Source of the DNA: Hymenobacter fodinae
Lineage (GTDB): Bacteria > Bacteroidota > Bacteroidia > Cytophagales > Hymenobacteraceae
Direction: 5' to 3'
Assembly (NCBI RefSeq): GCF_004745825.1
Contig: NZ_SRLA01000002.1
Span: 868,001-932,000 of the forward strand
DNA: 64,000 bases
The stretch's first letter is position 1; every line of letters begins with the position of its first letter. Of the stretch, positions 34,432-41,673 are shown in pieces. The notes under the pieces are model-generated. The model had not been told where the DNA came from. It searched no databases and saw only the letters and a list, made by a program, of their open reading frames with translations. The translations under genes and the position numbers were made by a program.

Positions 34432-35105
34432 ACCCACGCCTTGAAGAGTAGAGACTGCCAGAAAGGATAAAAGGAGCTGAAGCCAGCCTCGCGCAGCATC
34501 GCTTCGTTTTGCTCCGACGTCAGCGGCCGCATGATCTTGCGGAGACTGCGCTGCTTATCGAAGATCTGCTCCGGCGTGAAGCTGACGCGCTTGTGATCGT
34601 AGTACACGAACGAGAGCACGTCCTGCAGGTAGCCGTCCGGAATGAAGAGCTTCTCGCTTACGATCAGCGCGGCCCCAGGACGAAGCGCAGCATAGATCCG
34701 GCGCAGCAGCGGCAAGCGCTCGCCGATCGGAAGGAACTGGAGCGTAAAAACCGAGAGCACCAGGTCGGCGGGCTTGTACTCGTCGAACGACGTGAGATCC
34801 GCCAGCAGCAGCTCTAGGCCCACTTTTGGCGAATGGCCATTAATCATGTTCTCGCTCCGATCGATCCCGACGTACTTCACTCCCTCGGCGGAGTTGCTGC
34901 TCGCCATATTCGCGAGCAGCTTCCCCGTCGAGCAGCCTAGATCGTACACCCGCCCCCCGTCCTTCACGAAGTAGCTGGAAAGGCGCAGGATCGTCTCGTT
35001 TAGCGTCGAGTAGTCCGGAATACTTAGATCGATATGCTTATCGAAGTCTTCGATCGTATCGAACGAAAACGGCTTAGTACTTGAATCCGCAGCTTGGGCA
35101 CTCAT
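34419..35105 (-). CDS. cmoA: CmoA-like carboxy-S-adenosylmethionine synthase
   Basis: A 228-residue class I SAM enzyme. It matches the CmoA pattern closely: PDYSTLNETI near residue 30, VYDLGCSTGKLL (SAM motif I), GIDRSENMI, FTLQFLPIGERLPLLRRIYAALRPGAALIVSEK, a YYDHKR segment, DKQRSLRKIM carrying the conserved Arg, and LREAGFSSFYPFWQ. E. coli CmoA converts SAM and prephenate to carboxy-SAM for tRNA cmo5U34 formation with CmoB; no CmoB is present here. The start lies inside the upstream ParB-like gene (32-nt overlap). The stop overlaps the methyltransferase start by 13 nt, implying coupled translation and a joint role. Confidence 0.85.
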   Translation of the reverse strand: MSAQAADSSTKPFSFDTIEDFDKHIDLSIPDYSTLNETILRLSSYFVKDGGRVYDLGCSTGKLLANMASSNSAEGVKYVGIDRSENMINGHSPKVGLELLLADLTSFDEYKPADLVLSVFTLQFLPIGERLPLLRRIYAALRPGAALIVSEKLFIPDGYLQDVLSFVYYDHKRVSFTPEQIFDKQRSLRKIMRPLTSEQNEAMLREAGFSSFYPFWQSLLFKAWVCIK

Positions 35106-35598
35106 GTTTTGTCTCTAACGGCTCCGTGATCTCCTTTTCCTGATACTCTTCCTCGCCCAGCTCGACGATCGTCTTCGGCACTGGAACGCCCCAATCGAAG
35201 AGGGGCAAGTCGTCCCAACTGTTCGCGAGTTCGTCCATATCCCAGGTACCACCGGCAGCGTTCGCCAGGATCAGCGCCTTCCGGCACTGCTCTTCCTCCC
35301 AACGTACTTGGCGATAGGCGTACTTCTCACCCTGATAGATGATATACCCCAGCGCGACGGTACCAGTGGCCGTAGGCTCGTCGAATGTCTCTGTCAGCTC
35401 GATCTCGCAGCCTTCGAAGACGACGCTGCGCTGATTGCCGCCGACGTACTGATTCGAGTTCAGATCGTGCACCACGCCCGACAGGTCGCCCAGCTCGCCG
35501 AGTGATTCCTGCAAAAGCTCGAATTGCTCTTTTGTGATCTGGCGCGGGTTATTGTGCCACTGTTCGCCAGCAAGTCGAAGTGTGTTGTATTTTTCCAT
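35074..35598 (-). CDS. ParB/sulfiredoxin-fold protein with C-terminal Zn-knuckle-like motif
   Basis: A 174-residue protein. The N-terminal half carries the ParB-like pattern NPRQITKEQFELLQESLGELGDLSGVVHDLNSNQYVGGNQRSVVF (residues ~17-61), seen in phage and mobile-element proteins linked to DNA methylases. The middle part KALILANAAGGTWDMDELANSWDDLPLFDWG also occurs in that group. It ends with HECPSCGFKY, a possible half of a zinc site. It is the first of three overlapping genes (ParB-like, CmoA-like, C5-MTase). It may guide or regulate the DNA modification; that is inference. Confidence 0.7.
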   Translation of the reverse strand: MEKYNTLRLAGEQWHNNPRQITKEQFELLQESLGELGDLSGVVHDLNSNQYVGGNQRSVVFEGCEIELTETFDEPTATGTVALGYIIYQGEKYAYRQVRWEEEQCRKALILANAAGGTWDMDELANSWDDLPLFDWGVPVPKTIVELGEEEYQEKEITEPLETKHECPSCGFKY

Positions 35599-35607
35599 GC
35601 TACGAAG

Positions 35608-35829
35608 CTAGGCGACAGCAGTACTCGTCGAGCTGATAAGTGTCTTTTGCTTATTCGGGGCCCGCTTCCGGATCCCGGCTCGACGAGCGAGCGCCTTCAG
35701 CTTGGCGGCCGGGAGCTGGAGCTGCGCGGCCAGCTCGTCGATCGTGTACTGCGAATAATACTGCTGGAGATAGGCGACGTGCTTCTGATTGTGCCGGATA
35801 TACTCGCGGCGAACGATAGAGGACTGCAT
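35608..35829 (-). CDS. Small helix-turn-helix protein
   Basis: A 73-residue basic protein with a homeodomain/Myb-like pattern (HVAYLQQYYSQYTIDELAAQLQLPAAKLKALARRAGIRKR). This is typical of small phage DNA-binding proteins that read target sites or control late genes. It lies 9 bp upstream of the modification cluster. Target unknown. Confidence 0.6.
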   Translation of the reverse strand: MQSSIVRREYIRHNQKHVAYLQQYYSQYTIDELAAQLQLPAAKLKALARRAGIRKRAPNKQKTLISSTSTAVA

Positions 35830-35875
35830 AGAAAATAAAGAGGGTAGGAGTCGGGCAATAAGGACGGGATAAGGG

Positions 35876-36316
35876 TTAGCGGCCTAGGACTAGCATCGCT
35901 GCGTCGCGAGCGTGCTGCGAACTGCTCTGCGCCCAGCCGGTAAGCTGCTTGAAGCCTGCGGCCGTGATCTTGCCCGCTTTGCGCGGGGGCATGGCGAGCA
36001 CCTTCACGCCGAGACGCTCGACGAACTGGATTAGCAGCTGCGCGTCGCGCTTGTTACTACCGACCTTCTGCGAGATGTTTTCGCGTACTGCGACGCTGTT
36101 TGCGCCCTTTTTAAAGAACGTCGGCTTATTGACGTTCGGATTCTCGATATAGACGTGAAGCTGCGCGCCCTCGGCCAGCAGCCGCAGCTCGTCGATCGCA
36201 CTCCAGAAGTCGAGCGTCTGGAGCTGGAGCAGCTCACCCGCCCAGCTAAGGGCAAAGCCAACGTTCACGCCGGGATCAATCCCGACGTGAACGACTTTAG
36301 ATCTTAGCTTCAGCAC
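35876..36316 (-). CDS. RuvC-like Holliday-junction endonuclease
   Basis: A 146-residue RNase H-fold nuclease. The first acidic residue is in VHVGIDPGVNVGFALSW, the second in HVYIENPNVNKP, and the C-terminal acidic pair in QHARDAAMLVLGR, the order found in RuvC. It is slightly shorter than bacterial RuvC. In phages such enzymes resolve branched DNA before packaging. Its start overlaps the stop of the preceding gene. Confidence 0.8.
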   Translation of the reverse strand: MLKLRSKVVHVGIDPGVNVGFALSWAGELLQLQTLDFWSAIDELRLLAEGAQLHVYIENPNVNKPTFFKKGANSVAVRENISQKVGSNKRDAQLLIQFVERLGVKVLAMPPRKAGKITAAGFKQLTGWAQSSSQHARDAAMLVLGR

Positions 36317-36579
36317 GTCTCGACTGACCTTTTAGTGAATGAGGCCCACGCGGCTTGAAATATTTTGGGCGCCTTGTGAATGCTTTTATCAGTGTATCTG
36401 AAACCCTTTTTACAGTCCCGACACTCTATCCAAAATTTATTAGTGGGCCAGACATCAGTAGTCCAATGCACAGCAAATCCCTCTTTATCTACTTCCTCTG
36501 GCTGGCCTTCTCTGTAAATTGTGAACTCTCCACCCTGTGCGAGTTCTGTCAGGATGAAGTTTTGATGCTTACAACTCAT
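36310..36579 (-). CDS. Small phage protein with zinc-binding cysteines
   Basis: An 89-residue protein with CKH near the N-terminus and C-x-x-C (IECRDCKKGFRYTD) in the middle, suggesting a zinc ribbon. It overlaps both neighbours by 4-7 nt in the early operon. Codon use is less GATC-rich than in the structural genes. No family recognised. Confidence 0.6.
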   Translation of the reverse strand: MSCKHQNFILTELAQGGEFTIYREGQPEEVDKEGFAVHWTTDVWPTNKFWIECRDCKKGFRYTDKSIHKAPKIFQAAWASFTKRSVETC

Positions 36580-36833
36580 TTCGCAGATCCTCCTTTCTTG
36601 GCTCCAGTGCAGTCCGGACGATCAGTCAGCACTTCCGTAGTGCCGGCCAGACGGTACACAGTTTCATAATTGAGACGATAGCACTTCGCGCAGCCGCACT
36701 TCACGCAGACAGCAGTCTCGCCCCGTTTCGGGACTCTGGTCCATTTGTGCTTTAAGTGAGCAGGAACGACGCGGGGCGGGTTGGCTTCGTTGAAGTGCAC
36801 CATACCCACCCCAGGGATATTGTAGAAGCTCAT
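36576..36833 (-). CDS. Small phage zinc-ribbon-like protein
   Basis: An 85-residue protein with CVKCGCAKCYRL in the middle and a further Cys in DRPDC near the C-terminus. Basic and probably nucleic-acid-binding. It overlaps the neighbours by 4 nt on each side. Unknown function. Confidence 0.6.
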   Translation of the reverse strand: MSFYNIPGVGMVHFNEANPPRVVPAHLKHKWTRVPKRGETAVCVKCGCAKCYRLNYETVYRLAGTTEVLTDRPDCTGAKKGGSAK

Positions 36834-37111
36834 TTGCTGGTCGCTCCTTTCCTCTTGGCCATGTGATAGACTAGGATAGTATTCCCGCCCCGTCGCTGGC
36901 TGCGGTGCCGGATCTCATCTCCTTTTTCAGTGACGAAGGACTCGATCTGCATCGAGCGAACGAGCTGATCGCCGGGATAGAAGACTGCGATCGTCGGACG
37001 CCCCGACTCGTCGCGTCCGACGATCTTCACTCTAGGCGCTAGGCCAGTAATCCCCTCAAAGGTTTTCGCGAGAGCGTTCTCTGCGTCAGATAGAGAGTTG
37101 AGACTAAACAT
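36830..37111 (-). CDS. Small phage protein of unknown function
   Basis: A 93-residue protein, beta-rich in the middle (PRVKIVGRDESGRPTIAVFYPGDQLVRSMQIESFVTEKG) with a basic end. It overlaps the ASCH gene upstream by 8 nt and the next gene by 4 nt. No family recognised. Confidence 0.55.
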   Translation of the reverse strand: MFSLNSLSDAENALAKTFEGITGLAPRVKIVGRDESGRPTIAVFYPGDQLVRSMQIESFVTEKGDEIRHRSQRRGGNTILVYHMAKRKGATSK

Positions 37112-37766
37112 TGTCGGCTCCTTTCTGCACTTTTCTGAACTCGACTACCCACACCCAGGGATTCGCTTTCCAGGAATCAGCGCCGTTAATTGTTTCCCAG
37201 ATGTGCTGATACACGATCTTAGCATCCGAAACATTGATCGGCTTTTCCCACCCTGGCAGCTTGTACCACGGCATACCTGAAGTATCTCTGTGAGAAACCT
37301 CAACCCCTTCAGCTACCGAATCGTCTGCGCTGATATCCTGCAATCGCTCCACCCGCACCGCCACTATTTCTAGTAGGATGCGCGAAGCAACGCGAGGCAT
37401 ATGCATAGAGGGAATGAATGACTTCAGCGGCTTCTGAAGTATAGGGGCTTCGCTGTACTCACACTCTAGCATATCATTGTCAGCTTGATAGCACCAGCCA
37501 TCTTCATGCTCAGACCAGAACAAGTTCTCGCGCACCCAAAGCCGCTCGCCGGGTTGGCCGTAGGGGCACATCAGGGGACGGACTGCTTGCTCGTTGGCAT
37601 CGGTCACGTTGAGCCAGCATTGCTTCATGTCGAGCGTAGAATTTATTTCGAAGGTGCCCGTAGGCGACTTGATAATGCGCCGCGTCTGGGTCTTCGTGCC
37701 AGCGAGTAGGGCGCGCACCATTGCGCCGGTAAAAAGGATCTGACGCTCTTTCGTTGTTGTAATCAT
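37104..37766 (-). CDS. ASCH-domain phage protein
   Basis: A 220-residue protein of the common phage family that begins ILFTGAMVRALLAGTKTQTRRI and continues with CPYGQPGERLWVRE, then HMPRVASRILLEIVAVRVERLQDIS and ends with NPWVWVVEFRK. These are the hallmarks of the ASCH fold, related to PUA and EVE domains. ASCH/PUA proteins bind RNA or modified bases, and one bacterial ASCH protein acts on N4-acetylcytidine. The role in phages is unknown. Base usage is host-like with few GATC sites, suggesting more recent entry than its neighbours. Confidence 0.8.
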   Translation of the reverse strand: MITTTKERQILFTGAMVRALLAGTKTQTRRIIKSPTGTFEINSTLDMKQCWLNVTDANEQAVRPLMCPYGQPGERLWVRENLFWSEHEDGWCYQADNDMLECEYSEAPILQKPLKSFIPSMHMPRVASRILLEIVAVRVERLQDISADDSVAEGVEVSHRDTSGMPWYKLPGWEKPINVSDAKIVYQHIWETINGADSWKANPWVWVVEFRKVQKGADNV

Positions 37767-37789
37767 CGACTTAGTAGTAATTGGGTGAG

Positions 37790-38254
37790 TTATTTGACTT
37801 CCTGCTCGTCGTCCTGCTGATACACACCGGCCAGCAGCGCGATCTCGCGCAAGTGGCCGACGAACTGCTCAACCTTCTCGCCGTTGTGCTCCTTATCGAG
37901 ATCGATCGCGACCTTCAGGATCGAGACAGCCGCGCCGTCGATCAGGCCGGAAACCTTGTTGAGCCATTCCGATTGCTCCGGCGACGTGTAATTAAAAAAG
38001 CGCGTGTATAGCTCGTCGATCCTATGATGCAGCGCGCCGACGAGCTTATCGGCCTTCGAAGGCCAGCAATGCTGATCGATCAGCGCTCGCGTATTCGACT
38101 CCAGCGCCATGACGAGCAGCTGACTTAGGAGCAGCCGCTGACCCTGGGCTTCCGTGATCTCGCGCTTCACTGGCTTCGGTGCCGTCGCGAAAAGCTCCTT
38201 TTCGGGGAACGTCGCGAGCTTATTCTGAATATTTAAGGCTGTGTGCTTATCCAT
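37790..38254 (-). CDS. Phage protein of unknown function (replication region)
   Basis: A 154-residue mainly helical protein (ITEAQGQRLLLSQLLVMALESNTRALIDQH; WLNKVSGLIDGAAVSILKVAIDLDKEHNGEKVEQFVGHLREIALLAGVYQ). It lies downstream of the replication genes in the early operon. No motif of known function seen. Confidence 0.6.
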   Translation of the reverse strand: MDKHTALNIQNKLATFPEKELFATAPKPVKREITEAQGQRLLLSQLLVMALESNTRALIDQHCWPSKADKLVGALHHRIDELYTRFFNYTSPEQSEWLNKVSGLIDGAAVSILKVAIDLDKEHNGEKVEQFVGHLREIALLAGVYQQDDEQEVK

Positions 38255-38292
38255 CTATTTACTAGACTTTTATACTATTTCAATTGAAGTTT

Positions 38293-39204
38293 TTATGCTG
38301 CGGCTTCCTGATCGCGAGCGTCCGCTGCGAGCTGCTCCAGCATCGAGCGCAGATCCGTTCCGCGCTCGGCGTGCTCGATCACGTACTCGCGCAGCACGCG
38401 CTTTTTGCAATTCGAGATCACGTCCTTTGCGAGTGGGTGATCCTTCGGCCACTGATTGGCCTCCAGCGCCGCGGCGAACGATTGGAAGTCCCGACGCTTC
38501 TCGCGATCGAACGGGAGAGACTTAGGAAGCATTTTCTCCGTCTCTTCCGCGTGCATGGCTGCATACTGCGCACCCGTCCGGAAGCCGTCCGTCGCGCCGA
38601 TCCGCTTCAGCCAATCGTACATTAAGTGGCCCAGATCGAGCTGCTCCGGTAGCGTTCCGGTAGCCAGGTAGCCAGCGGCCAGATCGGCGAGCTGCTGCGG
38701 GTATAGCGTTTCCATATTGACGGGAGCGAGCTGGAGCTGCTGATTCTGTTGCTCCAGATGAAGCAGACGCATCGCTTCGCCCCGGGTGCTGTCCTGGTAG
38801 CTCTGGAGCCAGTGCGTGATACAGGGAAGGGAGACGAGCAGGACTTCGCCCTCGCGCTGCCACTCGCCGGAAGCGCCCCGACGCAGCGCGAGACAGATCT
38901 CTCCGACGCGGAACGCGGGGAACTTGCGCAGGATCAGCTCGGCAACGGCGTCCGCCATCAGATTGAGATCCTCTTCTTTCTTCAGCTTCTTGGAATGGCC
39001 CAGCAGGAAGGCCACCCCCTGAATGGGTTCGAGCAGCGCGTCGGCCAGATCCTCAGGGCCCAGCTCGCGAGCCTGCGGCTGCGCCTGCGTCGCGAGCACG
39101 GCTGCGTGCTGAATAGAAGCCGGAACGTTTTTTGGGAGCTGGAGCTGCGACGTCGTTGCGCGTTGGGGAACGTTGCTGCGGTTTACTGTGAGTTGCGTAT
39201 TCAT
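38293..39204 (-). CDS. Phage replication-associated protein (helicase-loader-like context)
   Basis: A 303-residue protein from ATG 39204 (MNTQLTVNRSNVPQ). The central part (DLNLMADAVAELILRKFPAFRVGEICLALRRGASGEWQREGEVLLVSLPCITHWLQSYQDS) resembles proteins encoded beside replication initiators in Bacteroidota phages. In those, a segment about metal-free helical scanning of 'level of priority' is followed by W-L-x-x-Y. It could be a helicase loader or replisome adaptor. It follows the replication protein gene by 14 bp. Confidence 0.5.
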   Translation of the reverse strand: MNTQLTVNRSNVPQRATTSQLQLPKNVPASIQHAAVLATQAQPQARELGPEDLADALLEPIQGVAFLLGHSKKLKKEEDLNLMADAVAELILRKFPAFRVGEICLALRRGASGEWQREGEVLLVSLPCITHWLQSYQDSTRGEAMRLLHLEQQNQQLQLAPVNMETLYPQQLADLAAGYLATGTLPEQLDLGHLMYDWLKRIGATDGFRTGAQYAAMHAEETEKMLPKSLPFDREKRRDFQSFAAALEANQWPKDHPLAKDVISNCKKRVLREYVIEHAERGTDLRSMLEQLAADARDQEAAA

Positions 39205-39218
39205 AACGTTGCGAGCGT

Positions 39219-40196
39219 TTACTGATCCTGATTTTCCCGTCTCTGACGACGCAGCGCACGCGCTTTGTCGGCCGTGCTCATTCGCTGCTCGACTTCCGAC
39301 GAGTCGTCCGGCGCGCTCTGGCCAATCGGAGCAGTGACGAGTCCGGACTTCGAGCGAGCGTCGTTCGTGAGGTAACTCACTGCGCAGCGCTTCCAATCGC
39401 GCAGCGTGCGCTTCTCGTCAGAGTACTTGGTTCTAATCTGCTTGATGTAGTGCGGCGCGTAGGCCTTGCCGCAATCGACGTTGCGGGCGAGTTCCTGCAT
39501 CCGTACCACCTGCGCGAAAGGCGTCTCACTGAAGAGGATTTTCGCGAAGGGATTCGGTGTAGCTACATCGTTCGCGGCCCCAGTGTGCGAAGCCGACGCG
39601 TCCGGATTTTTAGAGTCAGACTTCACCACCAACTCAATCCCGTCGCCGAGCCGAGACTCTGCTCTCTCGTTTGTGTTTTCTACTACTGGAGTATTTGTTT
39701 TCTCCTTATATATAGTGGTGCCAAATTTTGACCCCTTTTCCGTACCCTTTTCTTCCGGTAAGGGGTCGGGTATGGGGTCAATTTTTGCCACCATTAGCGG
39801 ACCCTTATCGTCCGGTAAGGGGTTAAATTTTGTCACCTTTAGCGGGAGCACGTCGGCCCCGATCGCGTACACTGCGCAGTCGCCGCGACCCGTCTTGCCG
39901 CCAGGAGTGTAGCGGATCAGATCCGCTTCGACGAGCGACTCGCGAGCCGTGCGCAGCGTGCCCTTATTCATGCCCACGCCGAGGCAGAGATAAGCGTCTG
40001 CGAGCTGGAAGGGATTAGTCCAGCTAATCGAGTTGCAATGCTGGAGCAGATAGAAGTACAGTCGAGTCGCGGCCGCCGTGAAGGGCTGCTGCTTGTCTTG
40101 TTTCCAAAAGGCATTCATCAGAATGATATAATTCATTTTTGGAGTCGGCTCCGACGAGCTGGCCGACATAAGCGGGGCAGGGTGGGGAGTAGCCAT
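39219..40196 (-). CDS. Replication initiation protein with internal iterons
   Basis: A 325-residue protein with a winged-helix domain in the first ~115 residues (NAFWKQDKQQPFTAAATRLYFYLLQHCNSISWTNPFQLADAYLCLGVGMNKGTLRTARESLVEADLI). A low-complexity segment follows with repeated K-F/I-N/D-P phrases (VTKFNPLP, VAKIDPIPDPLP, GSKFGTT; ~118-165). The C-terminal part resembles DnaD-type replication proteins (FAQVVRMQELARNVDCGKAYAPHYIKQIRTKY). The repeated phrases reflect DNA iterons. Likely the phage origin-binding protein. Later in-frame ATG codons could also be used. Confidence 0.7.
   Translation of the reverse strand: MATPHPAPLMSASSSEPTPKMNYIILMNAFWKQDKQQPFTAAATRLYFYLLQHCNSISWTNPFQLADAYLCLGVGMNKGTLRTARESLVEADLIRYTPGGKTGRGDCAVYAIGADVLPLKVTKFNPLPDDKGPLMVAKIDPIPDPLPEEKGTEKGSKFGTTIYKEKTNTPVVENTNERAESRLGDGIELVVKSDSKNPDASASHTGAANDVATPNPFAKILFSETPFAQVVRMQELARNVDCGKAYAPHYIKQIRTKYSDEKRTLRDWKRCAVSYLTNDARSKSGLVTAPIGQSAPDDSSEVEQRMSTADKARALRRQRRENQDQ
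39702..39840. repeat. Translated iterons; candidate phage replication origin
   Basis: Three related copies lie at about 39714-39738, 39771-39796 and 39817-39840. Their core is (C/T)AAATTTTG(A/T)C or GTCAATTTTTGCC, alternating with TCCGGTAAGGGGT at ~39755 and ~39812. The AT-rich stretch TCCTTATATATAGTGG (39702-39717) adjoins them. Repeats inside the initiator gene with an AT-rich flank are a usual origin layout. Confidence 0.6.
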
Positions 40197-40200
40197 CGGA

Positions 40201-40425
40201 TCAGGAGTCGAAGAGTGAGCGCTGCTTCGGGGTCTGCTCGTCGAGCAGCTTCATCAGTCGAGCGAGCGTCGCCTTCGAGCAGGCGATCCGCTTCTCTGCT
40301 TCCTCTCTAGTGAGCTTCCCGGCCGTGAACTGATTCCAGTACACAACCTCACGCATCGCGATCTCACGTCGCAGATCTGCGACCTCATCGGCGAGCGTGA
40401 CGGGAACGGGGCTAAAATTTGCCAT
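40201..40425 (-). CDS. Small helical phage protein
   Basis: A 74-residue protein, almost entirely helical and charged (DEVADLRREIAMREVVYWNQFTAGKLTREEAEKRIACSKATLARLMKLLDEQ). It begins the replication operon, 4 bp upstream of the initiator gene. No family recognised. Confidence 0.6.
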   Translation of the reverse strand: MANFSPVPVTLADEVADLRREIAMREVVYWNQFTAGKLTREEAEKRIACSKATLARLMKLLDEQTPKQRSLFDS

Positions 40426-40460
40426 GGGTGATATTGTAAATCCCGAATACTTCAGGAGGG

Positions 40461-40502
40461 ATAAAAACCAAAGCAGCCCAGCTCGACGGATCGCGCTGGG
40501 CT
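40461..40502 (-). terminator. Terminator between 40515-40751 and the replication operon
   Basis: Stem AGCCCAGC / GCTGGGCT with a 12-nt loop, followed on the minus strand by a T-rich stretch (GCTTTGGTTTTTAT). It separates the first early genes from the replication genes. Confidence 0.7.
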
Positions 40503-40514
40503 ACTGACTAAGGA

Positions 40515-40751
40515 TTAAGCTGCTAACGCGCTCTCTGCAATTGACTTTCGAAGAGTTGCGATTGCTGACGTTACTCGCGCAACAGTGAAGCGATCTATGA
40601 TCGGAAGGAAGTCTGCTCGCTCAGCCCAATGCAGCAGCGGATTATCGAGCAGCTCGCGCAGTGGTGCGAGCTGCTCTTCCGTCGCGAGCGGCTCGCCGGT
40701 TAGATTGCAAAACTTTTGAGGGGCTGCTGTTGGTTGTTTCGAAGCTGTCAT
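40515..40751 (-). CDS. Small early phage protein
   Basis: A 78-residue protein from ATG 40751 (MTASKQPTAAPQKFCNLTGEPLATEEQ). Helical C-terminal two thirds (RELLDNPLLHWAERADFLPIIDRFTVARVTSAIATLRKSIAES). The longer frame upstream crosses a terminator hairpin and is rejected. Unknown function. Confidence 0.6.
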   Translation of the reverse strand: MTASKQPTAAPQKFCNLTGEPLATEEQLAPLRELLDNPLLHWAERADFLPIIDRFTVARVTSAIATLRKSIAESALAA

Positions 40752-40793
40752 GTAGTTTTGTCGTGTTGTTGTATTTCTCGATTTGATTGCACA

Positions 40794-40826
40794 AAAGGGA
40801 GCGCTTTGCGAGAGCGCTCCCTTTGC
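40794..40826. terminator. Strong bidirectional terminator in the early region
   Basis: A 12-bp perfect stem AAAGGGAGCGCT / AGCGCTCCCTTT with a 7-nt loop, between genes 40831-41082 and 40515-40751. Its right arm resembles the CGCTCCCTTTT part of the late motif, but no TGTCACA lies 16 bp away. Confidence 0.85.
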
Positions 40827-40830
40827 TTTT

Positions 40831-41082
40831 TTAGGCTGCTGACTGCTGAAGGAAGGGCTGAAGCCCACTGACGAACTTCTCGCTCGTCACGAAGCGACGC
40901 TGATCGCGCAGGACGTACTCTGCTCCCTTGCGAGCATCCTCTTCGGCGAGCTTGCGATTTTTCGTCACGGCGAACGCGACGCGCTCCTTACCGATAAAAG
41001 CCGTTGCGTGCCATTCTCCAGCGATCCGGACTGACTCGATTTTGATTGTGTTGCTGTGAGCTGCTGTGTTGATCGTTTCCAT
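40831..41082 (-). CDS. Small early phage protein with dsRNA-binding-like pattern
   Basis: An 83-residue protein with a strand-strand-helix pattern (IKIESVRIAGEWHATAFIGKERVAFAVTKNRKLAEEDARKGAEYVL). It recalls the C-terminal half of double-stranded RNA-binding domains, where a basic loop is followed by a helix with K-x-A-E-x-x-A. The resemblance is weak. Located among the first genes expressed. Confidence 0.5.
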   Translation of the reverse strand: METINTAAHSNTIKIESVRIAGEWHATAFIGKERVAFAVTKNRKLAEEDARKGAEYVLRDQRRFVTSEKFVSGLQPFLQQSAA

Positions 41083-41131
41083 GTTGCGAGCAGGAAAAAG
41101 AGTGAATTGAAAAAATGAGGGGTAAGCAGTG

Positions 41132-41554
41132 TTAGTCTTGCGGCGCGTCGTACATCGCGTACTCGCGCAGTTTGATCGCTTCGGCTAGGCGAGTGTGCTC
41201 GCGCTCCAGCTCTGCGCCGCGCAGTCGATTCAGGTGCGGCTTTAGATCGTTGCGCTCTTCCATCTCGACGAGTTCGTGACGGATCAGCGCCAGGAGATCA
41301 TTGTAGGCCTTCGCGTCGTAAGGGATTAGGTAGCGCAGCGCGTCGATATGCTTCTTCAGGCGCCGGACGAGATCCGTCTTTTCCCAGGCTGCGAGCGACG
41401 GGACGATCTTCAGCGTCGCGGCCACTTTGCGCGGATATTTTCGCTGGAGCAGCGGATTCGCGAGCCAGTAGTCGAGCGCGAGATCCGGATCGTGTAAGCT
41501 GCTCGGCACCCGCACGCGAAAATCGGGGTCGATAGCTGCGAGAGTGTGATCCAT
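41132..41554 (-). CDS. Early phage protein of unknown function
   Basis: A 140-residue protein from ATG 41554 (MDHTLAAIDPDFRVRVP). Helical with many charges (TDLVRRLKKHIDALRYLIPYDAKAYNDLLALIRHELVEMEERNDLKPHLNRLRGAELEREHTRLAEAI). It is preceded by a promoter box at 41590-41597. No family recognised. Confidence 0.6.
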   Translation of the reverse strand: MDHTLAAIDPDFRVRVPSSLHDPDLALDYWLANPLLQRKYPRKVAATLKIVPSLAAWEKTDLVRRLKKHIDALRYLIPYDAKAYNDLLALIRHELVEMEERNDLKPHLNRLRGAELEREHTRLAEAIKLREYAMYDAPQD

Positions 41555-41589
41555 AAAAAGTACCAATTATGTGTTGTTGTATTCCATTG

Positions 41590-41597
41590 CAAACATA
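41590..41597 (-). promoter_or_regulatory. TAnnTTTG box upstream of early gene 41132-41554
   Basis: TATGTTTG on the minus strand, a perfect -7 box, with TTG 15 bp further upstream, which is shorter than the usual spacing. It lies about 35 bp before the start codon at 41554. Confidence 0.5.
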
Positions 41598-41673
41598 AGC
41601 ACAATACCTAATCAATCTAGGGCTTTGATTAAGTTAGGTGATAGGTTTGGATAAAAATTTTAGGTACCCATAT

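Noticed and set aside
39702..39840. CRISPR-like array
   Set aside because: Repeats are degenerate, only three to five in number and in frame within a replication gene; iterons fit better.
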